Shown here in pieces: positions 51,409-60,030 of a DNA stretch of 64,000 nucleotides. This stretch comes from Streptomyces chromofuscus (GTDB lineage: Bacteria > Actinomycetota > Actinomycetes > Streptomycetales > Streptomycetaceae). Each line of letters starts with the position of its first letter. Positions within the stretch are counted from its first letter, which is position 1. The translations under genes were made by a program, and so were the position numbers. Where the stretch lies: contig NZ_CP063374.1 of NCBI RefSeq assembly GCF_015160875.1, forward strand, positions 5,459,501 to 5,523,500, in the 5' to 3' direction. The notes under the pieces are model-generated. The model saw only the letters and a program-made list of their open reading frames with translations. It was not told the origin of the DNA and searched no databases.

Positions 51409-52923
51409 TCAGTGCATGCGGGCGTCGGTGTCGAAGAGGGCCAGCTCGTGGCTGTGGAGGAGGTGCTGGACGATGAAGCTCCGGCCGGCGACCTTCCACA
51501 GGCCACGGCCTCGGTTGAGGTGCGCGATGGCGTCCATCTCGACGGTGGTCAGGCCGAGGAGGGCGGCGGCGGCGTGGAGCTGGTCGGTTTCCTGCCGGTA
51601 GATGATGCGGGTGGAGCAGTCGGCGAGGAGACCCTCGGCGAGGGCGCGGCCCTGTGATCCAGCGTCGCCGGCGGTGAGCAGGTCGGACAGTCGGTGGATG
51701 ACCATGAGGTTCGCGATGCCCAGGCCGCGGCTCAGCTTCCACTGGGCCTGCATGCGCTGGAGAAGGCCGGGGTGGCGCATCAGGCGCCATGCTTCGTCGT
51801 AGACGATCCAGCGCCGGCCGCCGTTCGGGTCGGTGAGGGCGGACTCCATCCACGCGGAGGCGCAGGTCATGGCGAGGACGAGCGCGGTGTCGTCGCCGGA
51901 CCCTCCGAGCCGGGACAGGTCGATGGTGAGCATCGGCGAGCGGGGGTCGAACGCCACGGTGGAGGGCGCGTCGAACATGCCGGCCAAGTCGCCGTGGACC
52001 AGGCGGCGCATGGCATGGGCGAGGTCGCGGGCCGCTTCCCCGAGCCGTCCGGACATCATCCCGGCGGCCTCGTCGAGCGCGGTGGGGTTGTTGAGGGCGG
52101 CGGCGACGTCGCCGAGAAGCGGTGTACGGCCGGAGTCGGCGGCGCGGGTGACGACGGCGTCGAGAGCGACGTCGAGGGCGGTGTGCTCCATCGGCAGCAG
52201 GTCCCGGCCGAGGACGGTCCGGGCCAGCGAACCGAGCAGCAGGAGGCGCCTCTTGCGGATCTCCCCGACCCAGTCGGCCTCGCAGACGCTGTCCGGTCGC
52301 GGTGCGGCGTCCAAGGGGTTGAGCTTGCCGGGCAGTCCGGGACCGAGAGCGACGGACGTGCCGCCCAGCGCCTTGGCGACGGGAGTCCACTCGCCCTTGG
52401 GGTCGCAGGGGACATAGACGCGGTAGCCGAAGGCGACGGAGCGCAGCGCGAACGACTTCGCGAGTGCGGACTTTCCCTGGCCGATCACGCCGGCAAGCAG
52501 GATGTTGGGGTTGGTGAACCCCTCGATCTTGCCGTACAGCGCGAAGGGGTCGAACACGAAGCTGGCTTCGGCGTGCACGTCACGGCCGACGTAGATGCCC
52601 TCGGCACCGAGGCCGCCTTCGGCGAGGAATGGGTATGCGCCGGCTGCGATGGCGGTGGTCATGCGATGTGAGGGCAGGCGGAGCCGGTTCCCGCGGGCGG
52701 AGGCAGGCCCCGGGCGCCCGCTCGGCGGATAGAGGGGAGCGGGTGAGTCGTGTGCGGTGGGGACTGCGCCTGCCGGGTGGGCGGTGGCTTCGGCGCGGGC
52801 CTTGGCGGTGGCTTCGGCGAGCTGTCGGCGGGCTGCCCTGCGGCTGGCCCGGTCGGTGCCATGCGGGGTGAACAGAGGGCTGGCGGCGGCGCGGCGGGCG
52901 CGGCGGGCGGGCCGGTGGCTCAT
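51409..52923 (-). CDS. VirB4-like conjugation ATPase
   Basis: The 504-residue protein begins with a basic Ala-rich stretch (1-80). The ATPase core has Walker A ILLAGVIGQGKSALAKSFAL (about 145) and Walker B GRRWIVYDEAWRLMRHPGLL (about 355), then a LMVIHRLSDLLTAG switch and RIIYRQETDQLHAAAALLGL. This matches the C-terminal half of VirB4/TraC ATPases; in actinomycete systems the N-terminal half is often the separate SCO6880-like protein, encoded just upstream. It powers assembly or substrate transfer at the membrane. Confidence 0.9.
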   Translation of the reverse strand: MSHRPARRARRAAASPLFTPHGTDRASRRAARRQLAEATAKARAEATAHPAGAVPTAHDSPAPLYPPSGRPGPASARGNRLRLPSHRMTTAIAAGAYPFLAEGGLGAEGIYVGRDVHAEASFVFDPFALYGKIEGFTNPNILLAGVIGQGKSALAKSFALRSVAFGYRVYVPCDPKGEWTPVAKALGGTSVALGPGLPGKLNPLDAAPRPDSVCEADWVGEIRKRRLLLLGSLARTVLGRDLLPMEHTALDVALDAVVTRAADSGRTPLLGDVAAALNNPTALDEAAGMMSGRLGEAARDLAHAMRRLVHGDLAGMFDAPSTVAFDPRSPMLTIDLSRLGGSGDDTALVLAMTCASAWMESALTDPNGGRRWIVYDEAWRLMRHPGLLQRMQAQWKLSRGLGIANLMVIHRLSDLLTAGDAGSQGRALAEGLLADCSTRIIYRQETDQLHAAAALLGLTTVEMDAIAHLNRGRGLWKVAGRSFIVQHLLHSHELALFDTDARMH

Positions 52924-52951
52924 CGGGGGCCCTCGATTCGGCGGGTGGTGC

Positions 52952-53470
52952 TCATCGCACGCACGCGGTGGTGTGCGGGCGGTTGAGGTCGGTGGGGGTG
53001 GTCTTGCGGCGGACGATGTGTCCGGCGGCCAGGTGGCGCTGGCAGATCGTGAGGACCGGTGGTCCCTCCGGGAGCCGTTCTGGGTGGCACTCGGTCGCGT
53101 CTGCGGAGGCGGCGGGCAGGAGGTGGAAGGCGTCGTGCACGGCGGCGGTCGCCTGCCAGAGCCGGGTGTGCGCGGTGGCGAGGTGCCGGCCTGCGGCGGG
53201 ATGTGGCGGGCGGGCGGATTCGGCGAGCTGATCGAGGAGTTGGTGCAGGGCGGTGAGGTGGGCGTGGAGCACGTCGAGGTGCACGCGGTCCACCTGCGCC
53301 GGGGAGGTGGGGGCTGGCCGGGTCAGGGCACGGGTGTGATGGCGAACTCCGGCGCTCGCGGCTCGGAGGTAGGGGTGCGCGTCGTCCGGACGCGTACGAG
53401 AGGTCAAAGGGGTGTGTTCCTTCCTGTCGCCGTGGCGGGACAGGGGCGCCTCTGTGAGCGGATTCCTCAC
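52952..53470 (-). CDS. Small protein between SCO6880-like and VirB4-like genes
   Basis: The 172-residue product starts at GTG 53470 overlapping the upstream stop (GTGA). Predicted helices DVLHAHLTALHQLLDQLAES and ATAHTRLWQATAAVHDAFHL are followed by an EGPPVLTICQRHLAAGHIV segment with a Cys. The N-terminus is basic. Found in a conserved transfer-gene position, but I cannot name a family. Confidence 0.68.
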   Translation of the reverse strand: MRNPLTEAPLSRHGDRKEHTPLTSRTRPDDAHPYLRAASAGVRHHTRALTRPAPTSPAQVDRVHLDVLHAHLTALHQLLDQLAESARPPHPAAGRHLATAHTRLWQATAAVHDAFHLLPAASADATECHPERLPEGPPVLTICQRHLAAGHIVRRKTTPTDLNRPHTTACVR

Positions 53471-54939
53471 AGGGCGGTGCGGGCGAGGGGCAGCGCGGCG
53501 AGGATGAAGGCGTCGGGTTGCTGGTAGTTGAGGCGGCGCAGGTCGACGCCGGCGGTGACGGCGGCGGTCTCCATCTGGGCGCAGGCCGCGTCAAGGAGGG
53601 CGTCGGTCTCGGCGGTGACGGTGACCAGGCCGGTCAGGGCGACGTCGGCGTGCCCGGCGATGAGCTGGCGCTCGCGCTGTTTGACGTCGGCGTATTCGAC
53701 GGAGTCTTCCTCGCTGTCGACCTGGCCGCGGCGGGCGCGTTCGCTGGCATCCGCGATGATCGCAGCCTTTTTCCGCTGAACATCTCGCAGCGCGGACTCG
53801 AGCCCCTGCGGCACGTATATAAGGGACAGGCTCCGGCGCACCCCGGCGGTGAACATCAGCCCGTGCAGAAAGCCGGCCCCCATTTCGGTCCGCGGCCAGT
53901 TCTCCACCCAGTACGTGGCGTGGCGGGCGGTGTCGGTGGCGAGCCGGTCGTACTCCTCGACCTGGACGACGGGCCCGGCGGCTTGGGGGTCGGCCTCGGC
54001 GCGGCCGGTGGGGGACCACTGCTGGAGGGCAGCGAGGGACTTGGGGTCGTAGGCGGTGCGGATGACGGCGGCGATCTCCCGGGCGTTCAGCCATCCGGTG
54101 ACCATCAGTCCGGCGTTGCGGGCGGCTTGGGCGATGGAGGCGGTGGTTTGCGCCATGACGGTGAACGCGCCCGGCAGCCCGCCGCCGGCCTGGCCGATGA
54201 GGCGCTTGGCCGCCTTGAGGTCGAGGGAGATGGCGAGGTAGGTCTCGTGCGGGGCAGCGGCGGGGCCGGCGGAGGCGACGAGTTCGGAGTAGATCTGCCC
54301 GGCGACCGGGGTCTGGGGCTGGCCGTGCTGGGTCCAGTGGCGGGTGAGGGTGTCGCCGGAGTCGGGGACGGTGCGCTCCAGGACCTGCACGGTGGCGACG
54401 TGCCCGGTGCGGGCGATGCCCGCCAGGGCCCGTCCCCAGCCGGTCACGTTGTGGTTCTGCGTCGCGGGGTCGAGCAGCGCGAAGGCGCGGCTGGTGACGC
54501 GGGCGACGGCGGTGAGGGTCTGCTGGTGCGGGTCGTGGACGGCGGCGGCGCCGTTGGCGGAGTCGCCGGGGGTGACGACCTTGAGGGAGGCGGCGGTGCC
54601 GGGCAGGTGGAGGACGCCGTCCTGTCGGGGCCGGGCGATGGGCCGGGCGAGCCAGAGGGTCTGCCCGGTGCGGCGACGGTTCGCGTAGCGGGCGACGATG
54701 GGCGCCCAGTCGATGAGCGACCGGCCGTGCCGGCGGATCGCGACGAGCGCGGCGACCGCCGCCCATAGCGGGGTCAGCGCGATGGCGCCGAGCAGACCGG
54801 TGGAGACGACCGTCACCAGCAGCAGCGCCAACGCCGAGGAAACGAGGACGAGTTGCGGGAAAGAGAGGCCGAGGAGGATGCCGCGGCGGGACCGGTGCGG
54901 GAATTTCACCGTGACCGGGGCGACGGATAGATCAGACAA
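53467..54939 (-). CDS. SCO6880-like type IV secretion protein
   Basis: The 490-residue protein starts at TTG 54939 (AGGA upstream). Two membrane helices lie at about 22-65 (LSFPQLVLVSSALALLLVTV; GLLGAIALTPLWAAVAALVA). The soluble part contains RPRQDGVLHLPGTAASLKVV, NHNVTGWGRALAGIARTGHV, MVTGWLNAREIAAVIRTAYD and a C-terminal HADVALTGLVTVTAETDALL region, as in SCO6880-family proteins of actinomycete conjugation loci. It resembles the N-terminal portion of VirB4-type proteins and probably anchors the VirB4-like ATPase. Confidence 0.85.
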   Translation of the reverse strand: MSDLSVAPVTVKFPHRSRRGILLGLSFPQLVLVSSALALLLVTVVSTGLLGAIALTPLWAAVAALVAIRRHGRSLIDWAPIVARYANRRRTGQTLWLARPIARPRQDGVLHLPGTAASLKVVTPGDSANGAAAVHDPHQQTLTAVARVTSRAFALLDPATQNHNVTGWGRALAGIARTGHVATVQVLERTVPDSGDTLTRHWTQHGQPQTPVAGQIYSELVASAGPAAAPHETYLAISLDLKAAKRLIGQAGGGLPGAFTVMAQTTASIAQAARNAGLMVTGWLNAREIAAVIRTAYDPKSLAALQQWSPTGRAEADPQAAGPVVQVEEYDRLATDTARHATYWVENWPRTEMGAGFLHGLMFTAGVRRSLSLIYVPQGLESALRDVQRKKAAIIADASERARRGQVDSEEDSVEYADVKQRERQLIAGHADVALTGLVTVTAETDALLDAACAQMETAAVTAGVDLRRLNYQQPDAFILAALPLARTAL

Positions 54940-54969
54940 GGGGCTGGTCCTGGAGGCGCGGGCGGGGCC

Positions 54970-55006
54970 CTGGGGGCGGGAGGCGATGGGCACGTCCCGC
55001 CCCCAG
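54970..55006 (-). terminator. Hairpin within the transfer operon
   Basis: CTGGGGGCGGGA and TCCCGCCCCCAG form a perfect 12-bp stem with a 13-nt loop between the TrbL-like gene stop (55022) and the SCO6880-like start (54939). It could be an attenuator that lowers expression of the downstream ATPase genes. Confidence 0.55.
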
Positions 55007-55021
55007 GAATCGGACAGATGG

Positions 55022-56401
55022 TCAGAGGCCGGTCGGGGGTGGCGGAGGAGATGCCGCGCCGCTGTTCCCGGCGCTCTGTGAGCCTGAGGACGGCGGGGCG
55101 CCCTGCGGCGGCGGCGTCGTGGTCGGCTGGGCGGACTGCCATCCGCCGGCCTGGCCGGCTGCGGAGCCCGCTGCGGAGCCGCCCGGTCCCGGGCTGCCGC
55201 CGACCTGGCCGCTGGTGTCGTCAGAGACGCTGGTCGGCGGGGGCTGCACGGCCTTCTCCAGGCCGGACTTGACGGCGTCGCCCCCTGGCGAGACACCTGT
55301 GCCGCCGTTCTCGGAACCCTCCTGGCCTCCGCCTCCACCACTCGGGCTGGAGGCGATGTCGCCAGGGAATCCGCCGCCACCGGGAATCGTGTCCGGGCCC
55401 TGCGGGGCCGCGCCGGCTCCCGCTGCGGCGCCGCCGGTTCCGGCGGTGGCCGCCATCGCGGCGGCCTTCTTCCCGGCGCGCTCGGCATGCTGCTTGGCGA
55501 GCTGGGCACCGGCGCCGCCGGCACGGTGCAGGGACTCTCCGTCGCTGCCCTCAGCAGCCCAGTGGACGAACTTGAAGGTCGCGTACGGGCAGAGGAGCAC
55601 CAGGATCATGATCACGATGCCTGCGAGGACGTCGGCGAGCGCGGCCAGGCCGTCCTTCGACTCGGTCTTGCCCATCGCGGCGATCCCGAGCACGAAGATG
55701 ATCGTCATCAACAGCTTCGAGACGACGAGGGTGGCGGTGGCCTCGATCCAGCCCTTCCGCCAGCGGCGTGCGACTTCCCAGCCGCCGCCGGCTCCGGCGA
55801 AGACGGCCAGGGTCACCATGACGAGGATGCCGACCTTGCGCACCATCATCACGCACCAGTACAGGATGGCGCCGATGGCGGCTCCGAGTCCGGCGAAGAC
55901 CGCGACGAGCCAGCCGAGTCCGGCGAGCCCGGCAATCTGGTCGACCTTGACGATGCGGCGGACCGCGGATGCGATGTCCATGTTCGCGGCTTTGAACAGG
56001 CCGGCCGAGAGCGCGTCGACCACTTCGATCGCCACGGTGGTCATGGCGATGGCGGCGAAGGCGAAGATCACACCGGACGCGGTGCCGGTGAACGCCTGCG
56101 TCAGGGCTTGCCCGTCGCGTCGGATCGCGGCGCGGACGAGCTGGGCGCAGAACGTGGCCACGAGAATGACCAAGCCGATCGGGAGGATCGTCTCGTAGTT
56201 GTCGCGGAACCACGATGCGTTGAGGTCGACGCGGGTCGTGGCGTCGACCGCCTTGGCGGCGAGGTCGGCCGAGGCTGCGGCGAGTTCGCCGGCACTCTTG
56301 GCCATCCAGTCGCCGATGGCCTTGCCGGGGTCGGAGGCGAAATCCACGGCTTCGCCGACCGCGCAGACCTTGTCCGCGAGGGGGAGGTCACAGAACCCCA
56401 T
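55022..56401 (-). CDS. TrbL/VirB6-like conjugation membrane protein
   Basis: The 459-residue protein (ATG 56401) has about six membrane segments between 70 and 290: ILPIGLVILVATFCAQLVRA, GVIFAFAAIAMTTVAIEVVD, WLVAVFAGLGAAIGAILYWC, VGILVMVTLAVFAGAGGGW, LLMTIIFVLGIAAMG, VLAGIVIMILVLLCPYATF. A long cytoplasmic Gly/Ala/Pro-rich tail follows. This is the architecture of TrbL/VirB6 channel proteins in Gram-positive type IV systems. Signal-like first 60 residues contain two Cys. Confidence 0.87.
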   Translation of the reverse strand: MGFCDLPLADKVCAVGEAVDFASDPGKAIGDWMAKSAGELAAASADLAAKAVDATTRVDLNASWFRDNYETILPIGLVILVATFCAQLVRAAIRRDGQALTQAFTGTASGVIFAFAAIAMTTVAIEVVDALSAGLFKAANMDIASAVRRIVKVDQIAGLAGLGWLVAVFAGLGAAIGAILYWCVMMVRKVGILVMVTLAVFAGAGGGWEVARRWRKGWIEATATLVVSKLLMTIIFVLGIAAMGKTESKDGLAALADVLAGIVIMILVLLCPYATFKFVHWAAEGSDGESLHRAGGAGAQLAKQHAERAGKKAAAMAATAGTGGAAAGAGAAPQGPDTIPGGGGFPGDIASSPSGGGGGQEGSENGGTGVSPGGDAVKSGLEKAVQPPPTSVSDDTSGQVGGSPGPGGSAAGSAAGQAGGWQSAQPTTTPPPQGAPPSSGSQSAGNSGAASPPPPPTGL

Positions 56402-56416
56402 GGGGACTCCTTTCGG

Positions 56417-57106
56417 TCAGGGCGCGACGCGCGGGGCGATAGCGACGAGTGAGCAGTCATGGGAGGGACGGCACTGCACGGCGAGGGTGATGGAGCGGTC
56501 CTCCGCCCCGTGGCCGCCCTTGGCCCAGGCGATCGTCTGCTGGCCGGTGACGGTCACGGCGTAGATGTACGCCTCGGTGATCGCCGAAGGATCCTCGGCG
56601 AGGGCCTGCTTGAACGCGGCCGGGTAGTGGGCCTCAGAGACCGTGACGGTGGCGCGCTGCTGCTGGTCGGCCATCCGCGCCCACAGCGCCGGGGTGGGCA
56701 TCTGAGCGGAGACCGAGGCCCAGTCGCTGTACTCGCTCTCCTTCGTCATCCACACCTGCATGCCGGTGAGCTGCTGCTCGTTGCTGGTGTCGCGGGTGTC
56801 GTAGGACCAGAGCATCGCCGCGGCAGCCTTGGCGAACGCGACGGGATCCGAGATCCGCGGCGGCCGGGGCACCGACCCTGTCTCGGCCGCTGGCTTCTGC
56901 GTGCCATGCGAGGGTGCCGGGCTGGTCGACGAGGGTGCTGCAGGGCTGCTGGACGAGGAACGGTGCTGTTCGCCGCGGCCGGTGAGGTAGGCGGTCGCGA
57001 CGGCGACGGCGAGCAGGCAGGTCAGAGCGATCGCGACCAGGATGATGCGACGGTTCGCAGACCAGCCGGTGCCGTAGCCCGACAGGGAGAAGAATGGTTT
57101 CTGCAT
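56417..57106 (-). CDS. VirB8/TcpC-like conjugation protein
   Basis: The 229-residue protein has one membrane helix (IILVAIALTCLLAVAVATAY, about 21-40), a Ser/Pro linker and an extracytoplasmic domain (FAKAAAAMLWSYDTRDTSNE, then EYSDWASVSAQMPTPALWAR and ITEAYIYAVTVTGQQTI) with a Cys pair in VQCRPSHDCSLV. This resembles VirB8/TcpC-like proteins of conjugation systems. The ATG overlaps the upstream stop (TGATG region). Confidence 0.8.
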   Translation of the reverse strand: MQKPFFSLSGYGTGWSANRRIILVAIALTCLLAVAVATAYLTGRGEQHRSSSSSPAAPSSTSPAPSHGTQKPAAETGSVPRPPRISDPVAFAKAAAAMLWSYDTRDTSNEQQLTGMQVWMTKESEYSDWASVSAQMPTPALWARMADQQQRATVTVSEAHYPAAFKQALAEDPSAITEAYIYAVTVTGQQTIAWAKGGHGAEDRSITLAVQCRPSHDCSLVAIAPRVAP

Positions 57107-57417
57107 CAGTGGACCTGGGAGCCGAGGGCGGAGAAGAACGCGACGATGCCGTTAGCGGCACCGAGGCCGAGCGCGGCGCCGGCCGCGACGACCGCGCCCT
57201 TCTTCCCGTTCGCCTCGGCCTGGTGGCCACCGGTGTGGTGGCCCCACGCCCAGACGCCGAGCGACACGGCAAGCGCGCCGACGACGGCCACGATGCCGAA
57301 CAAGTTGATCGAGTTGACGACGTTCTTCAGGACGGCCAGACCAGGCAGGCCACCGCCCTTGGGGGAGATACCCGGGTCGTAGGCGAGCTGGATGAAGCGG
57401 TCGGCGAGTGGGGTCAT
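57106..57417 (-). CDS. Small two-helix membrane protein (DUF6112/pilin-like)
   Basis: The 103-residue product starts at ATG 57417 with an N-terminal DPGISPKGGGLPGLAVLKNV segment and two hydrophobic helices (LFGIVAVVGALAVSLGVWAW; GAVVAAGAALGLGAANGIVA). Small proteins of this shape, sometimes named DUF6112, precede VirB8/TrbL-like genes in actinomycete transfer operons and may be VirB2-pilin-like. A pilin role is inference. Confidence 0.75.
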   Translation of the reverse strand: MTPLADRFIQLAYDPGISPKGGGLPGLAVLKNVVNSINLFGIVAVVGALAVSLGVWAWGHHTGGHQAEANGKKGAVVAAGAALGLGAANGIVAFFSALGSQVH

Positions 57418-57506
57418 GGGTGTGACGGGGCTCCTTGCGCGCGGGCCAGAGGGCCCGGCAGAGGTGAAGAGAGGGAAAGAGCGCGAGAGGCGCAACAGGG
57501 CCGGCG

Positions 57507-58622
57507 TCAGAGGACGCGGCGCGCCGCGAGGACGGTCCAGTCCTTGATCGCGGTGATCCTGACGGGCTTGGACGTGCGCGGGGCCTCGATGGCGAGGCCC
57601 TCGCCGAGGTACATGCCGACGTGCTCGGGGCGGGCGGCGGTGCCGCGGCTGAAGATCAGGTCACCGGGCTGCAGGGCTTTCGGAGAGACGGCCTTGCCCT
57701 CGTTGACCTGCGTATACGTGGTGCGGGTGAGTGCGATCCCGGCTTTTGCGTACGCCTGCTGCATCAGTGAGCTGCAGTCGCAACGGCCCATGGGGTCTTC
57801 ACCGCGGGGGTTGGTGCAGGAGCCGCCCCACTGGTACATCGTGCCGAGCTGCTGCATCGCCCAGACGATCGCCTTGCGCGCCCGAGGGTCGGTGTCCTTC
57901 GGGATCTTGTAGCCCTTGGGGATGGCGCCCTCGGGGATTGACCCGAAGGCCGAACCGTCGCTCATGGTGCCGCAGCCGGACGTGGAGGGCGGGGTTTCGG
58001 TGTCCTTGTCGGCGGCGTCCTTGCCGGTGGTGGGGAAGGTTGAGGCGATGGCCTTCTGCAGCGCGGTCGCGAGCGGCTCCCACTGGGCGTACGCGTCCGG
58101 ATAGCCAGACCTCTGCACTTCCTGGGCGGCCTGCGTGACGGTCATCTGCTCCCAGCCGTCGACCTTCAGCAGGTGCTTGTAGAACTGCTCGGAGGCGTAG
58201 ACAGGGTCGTGGATCTGCTGAGCTGTGCCCCACCCCTGGCTGGGGCGTTGCTGGAACAGACCCAGCGAGTCGCGGTCCCCGGAACCCAGGTTGCGCAGCC
58301 GGGACTCCTGCATCGCTGTGGCGAGCGCGATGATCTGGCCCTTCTTGGGCACGTCGAGACTGATGCCGGTGGCGACGATGGTCTGGGCGTTGGGGATCTG
58401 CTCGTCGGGCAGGGTGAGGCCCTCGATGTGGACGTCCTTGCCGGAGGCACCGTCGAGGATCTTGGTGACCTGATCGGCGACGGCGTCGGTGTCCAGGTCG
58501 GGCAGGCATTGAAACGCGCTGGTCTGGGCGGCTTCGCTAGAGGAGGCCATCATCATGGCCGCGCCGCCGAGGAGAAACGGGGTGAGGAAGACGACGCCGA
58601 TACCGGCGGCGAGCGTCTTCAA
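57507..58622 (-). CDS. Transglycosylase-NlpC/P60 cell-wall hydrolase of conjugation
   Basis: The 371-residue protein starts at TTG 58622 (signal-anchor TLAAGIGVVFLTPFLLGGAA). The first domain is lytic-transglycosylase-like (ALATAMQESRLRNLGSGDRD, then SLGLFQQRPSQGWG). The C-terminal NlpC/P60 peptidase has Cys in GRCDCSSLMQQAYAKAG, His in RPEHVGMYLGEGLAIEA. It should open peptidoglycan for the transfer channel (VirB1/CwlT role). It is first in the transfer block. A 20-codon upstream ORF ends across its start (TTGA), so it is probably translationally coupled. A longer in-frame start (ATG 58805) lacks a Shine-Dalgarno. Confidence 0.87.
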   Translation of the reverse strand: MKTLAAGIGVVFLTPFLLGGAAMMMASSSEAAQTSAFQCLPDLDTDAVADQVTKILDGASGKDVHIEGLTLPDEQIPNAQTIVATGISLDVPKKGQIIALATAMQESRLRNLGSGDRDSLGLFQQRPSQGWGTAQQIHDPVYASEQFYKHLLKVDGWEQMTVTQAAQEVQRSGYPDAYAQWEPLATALQKAIASTFPTTGKDAADKDTETPPSTSGCGTMSDGSAFGSIPEGAIPKGYKIPKDTDPRARKAIVWAMQQLGTMYQWGGSCTNPRGEDPMGRCDCSSLMQQAYAKAGIALTRTTYTQVNEGKAVSPKALQPGDLIFSRGTAARPEHVGMYLGEGLAIEAPRTSKPVRITAIKDWTVLAARRVL

Positions 58623-58681
58623 CCGGTGCGGCCCGCTCGCGGGGCGACGTTGTGGGGCAGGGGCGGGTAACGAGGCGTCAT
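58619..58681 (-). CDS. 20-codon leader ORF upstream of hydrolase
   Basis: The ATG at 58681 has a near-ideal AGGA 8 nt upstream and encodes MTPRYPPLPHNVAPRAGRTG, ending in TGA that overlaps the TTG of the hydrolase gene. Either a leader peptide coupling translation, or the real N-terminus of the hydrolase with a frameshift. Confidence 0.45.
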   Translation of the reverse strand: MTPRYPPLPHNVAPRAGRTG

Positions 58682-58897
58682 GGACGGGTCCTTCGGGGTG
58701 CGGTGTCCGACGTGCCGCGTACGCGGGGCAGGGTGGAAGGGGACGCGGCAGCCGGTGGTGGGCGATGGGGGCGGGCCAGCGTGGGCGAGTTGCCGTTCGC
58801 TCCATGGGCCGGGCCGTGAGCTAGGTGTGCCGGGGCAGGGGAACCTCCGCGAGGCGGGGAGAGGGATGGGGCCAGCGGCGGTGTGCGCCGGGCGGTT

Positions 58898-59012
58898 CCA
58901 AAACAGTAGGCCCGGATCGCCGGTCGACCAAAAAGTCGGCGCGAGGGGTCGGATTCCGACCCCTTGTCAGTGCGCTTCTTGGTTGACCGGCGATTCGCCT
59001 CTACAGTTTTGG
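58898..59012. promoter_or_regulatory. Divergent promoter region, transfer operon and right arm
   Basis: CCAAAACAGTA (58898) is mirrored by TACAGTTTTGG (59002). Leftwards TTGGTC and TACTGT are 17 nt apart; rightwards TTGGTT (58979) and TACAGT (59002) are also 17 nt apart. Both -35 regions carry the GACCGGCGAT half of the palindrome in copies A-D. The centre has a separate dyad, AGGGGTCGGA / TCCGACCCCT (58944-58964). A common regulator probably binds the half-sites. Confidence 0.65.
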
Positions 59013-59136
59013 GACTCCCCTCGCCGTCCCCGGTCTGTGGCCTTGGGCTTCTGCATGCCCGATTCCTGCCCGCGGGGTCCCTCTCGTGCGACGGGGGTTT
59101 CCTCCCGCACTCTCACACCCGAATCGGGGTACCTCT

Positions 59137-59892
59137 TTGCCTTTTTCCCTGCACCAGGGCGACGCGCTGAGCGTCCTTGCCACTCTGCCTGACGAGTGCG
59201 TCGACACGGTCATCACCGATCCGCCGTACAACTCCGGCGGCCGGACCGCGAAGGAGCGCACCTCCCGCAGCGCGAAGCAGAAGTACACCTCCGCCGACGC
59301 CGGCCACGGCCTGGCCGACTTCGCCGGGGAGAACATGGACCAGCGCAGTTACGGTTTCTGGCTCACGCAGATCATGACCGAGGCGCACCGGCTGACGAAG
59401 GTCGGCGGGACGGCGCTGCTGTTCACCGACTGGCGTCAGCTGCCCATCACGACGGACGCGATCCAGGCAGCCGGCTGGCTGTGGCGCGGGGTGCTGGCCT
59501 GGCACAAGCCGCAGGCCAGGCCCCAGAAGGGCCGTTTCACGCAGAACTGTGAGTTCATCGTCTGGGCGTCCAACGGGTCGATCGACGGCTCCCGTAACGC
59601 CGTCTATCTGCCGGGCCTGTACTCGGCTTCGCAGCCCTCGGGCGCCAAGCGCCAGCACATCACGCAGAAGCCCGTCGAGGTGATGCGCGAGCTGGTCAAG
59701 ATCGCCCCGCCGGGCGGCACGGTGCTCGACTTCTGCGCCGGCTCCGGCTCCACGGGCGTCGCTGCGCTGCTGGAAGGCCGCGACTTCATCGGCGTGGAGA
59801 AGACCAAGCACTATGCCTCCATCGCGGCTGACCGGCTCACGGAGACCGTCCGTCAAACCCTCACCCAAGATGACGTCGTCCTGACCGCCTGA
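59137..59892 (+). CDS. DPPY-type site-specific DNA methyltransferase
   Basis: The enzyme (about 251 residues from TTG 59137; GTG 59086 possible) is an N4-cytosine/N6-adenine methyltransferase with motif order DPPY first: VDTVITDPPYNSGGRTAKER, then ALLFTDWRQLPITTDAIQ, and AdoMet-binding GGTVLDFCAGSGSTGVAALL near the C-terminus. TQKPVEVMRELVKIAPPG is the typical pre-motif I segment. It transfers a methyl group in an unknown site, probably protecting the element or regulating transfer. It is solitary. First gene of the rightward arm, under the divergent promoter. Confidence 0.9.
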   Translation: MPFSLHQGDALSVLATLPDECVDTVITDPPYNSGGRTAKERTSRSAKQKYTSADAGHGLADFAGENMDQRSYGFWLTQIMTEAHRLTKVGGTALLFTDWRQLPITTDAIQAAGWLWRGVLAWHKPQARPQKGRFTQNCEFIVWASNGSIDGSRNAVYLPGLYSASQPSGAKRQHITQKPVEVMRELVKIAPPGGTVLDFCAGSGSTGVAALLEGRDFIGVEKTKHYASIAADRLTETVRQTLTQDDVVLTA

Positions 59893-60030
59893 GTCTTCAA
59901 AGCCGCTTTCCCCGGAATGTATTTGGGGCCCTTCCAGCGGCCGTCGCTGGGGTGCTCCCAGGCGGCCGTCTGCGCATCGTCGATGGCCCTCACCCTTTCT
60001 TCCACGGCTTCAAGGAGGCCCGTCTTTTTC

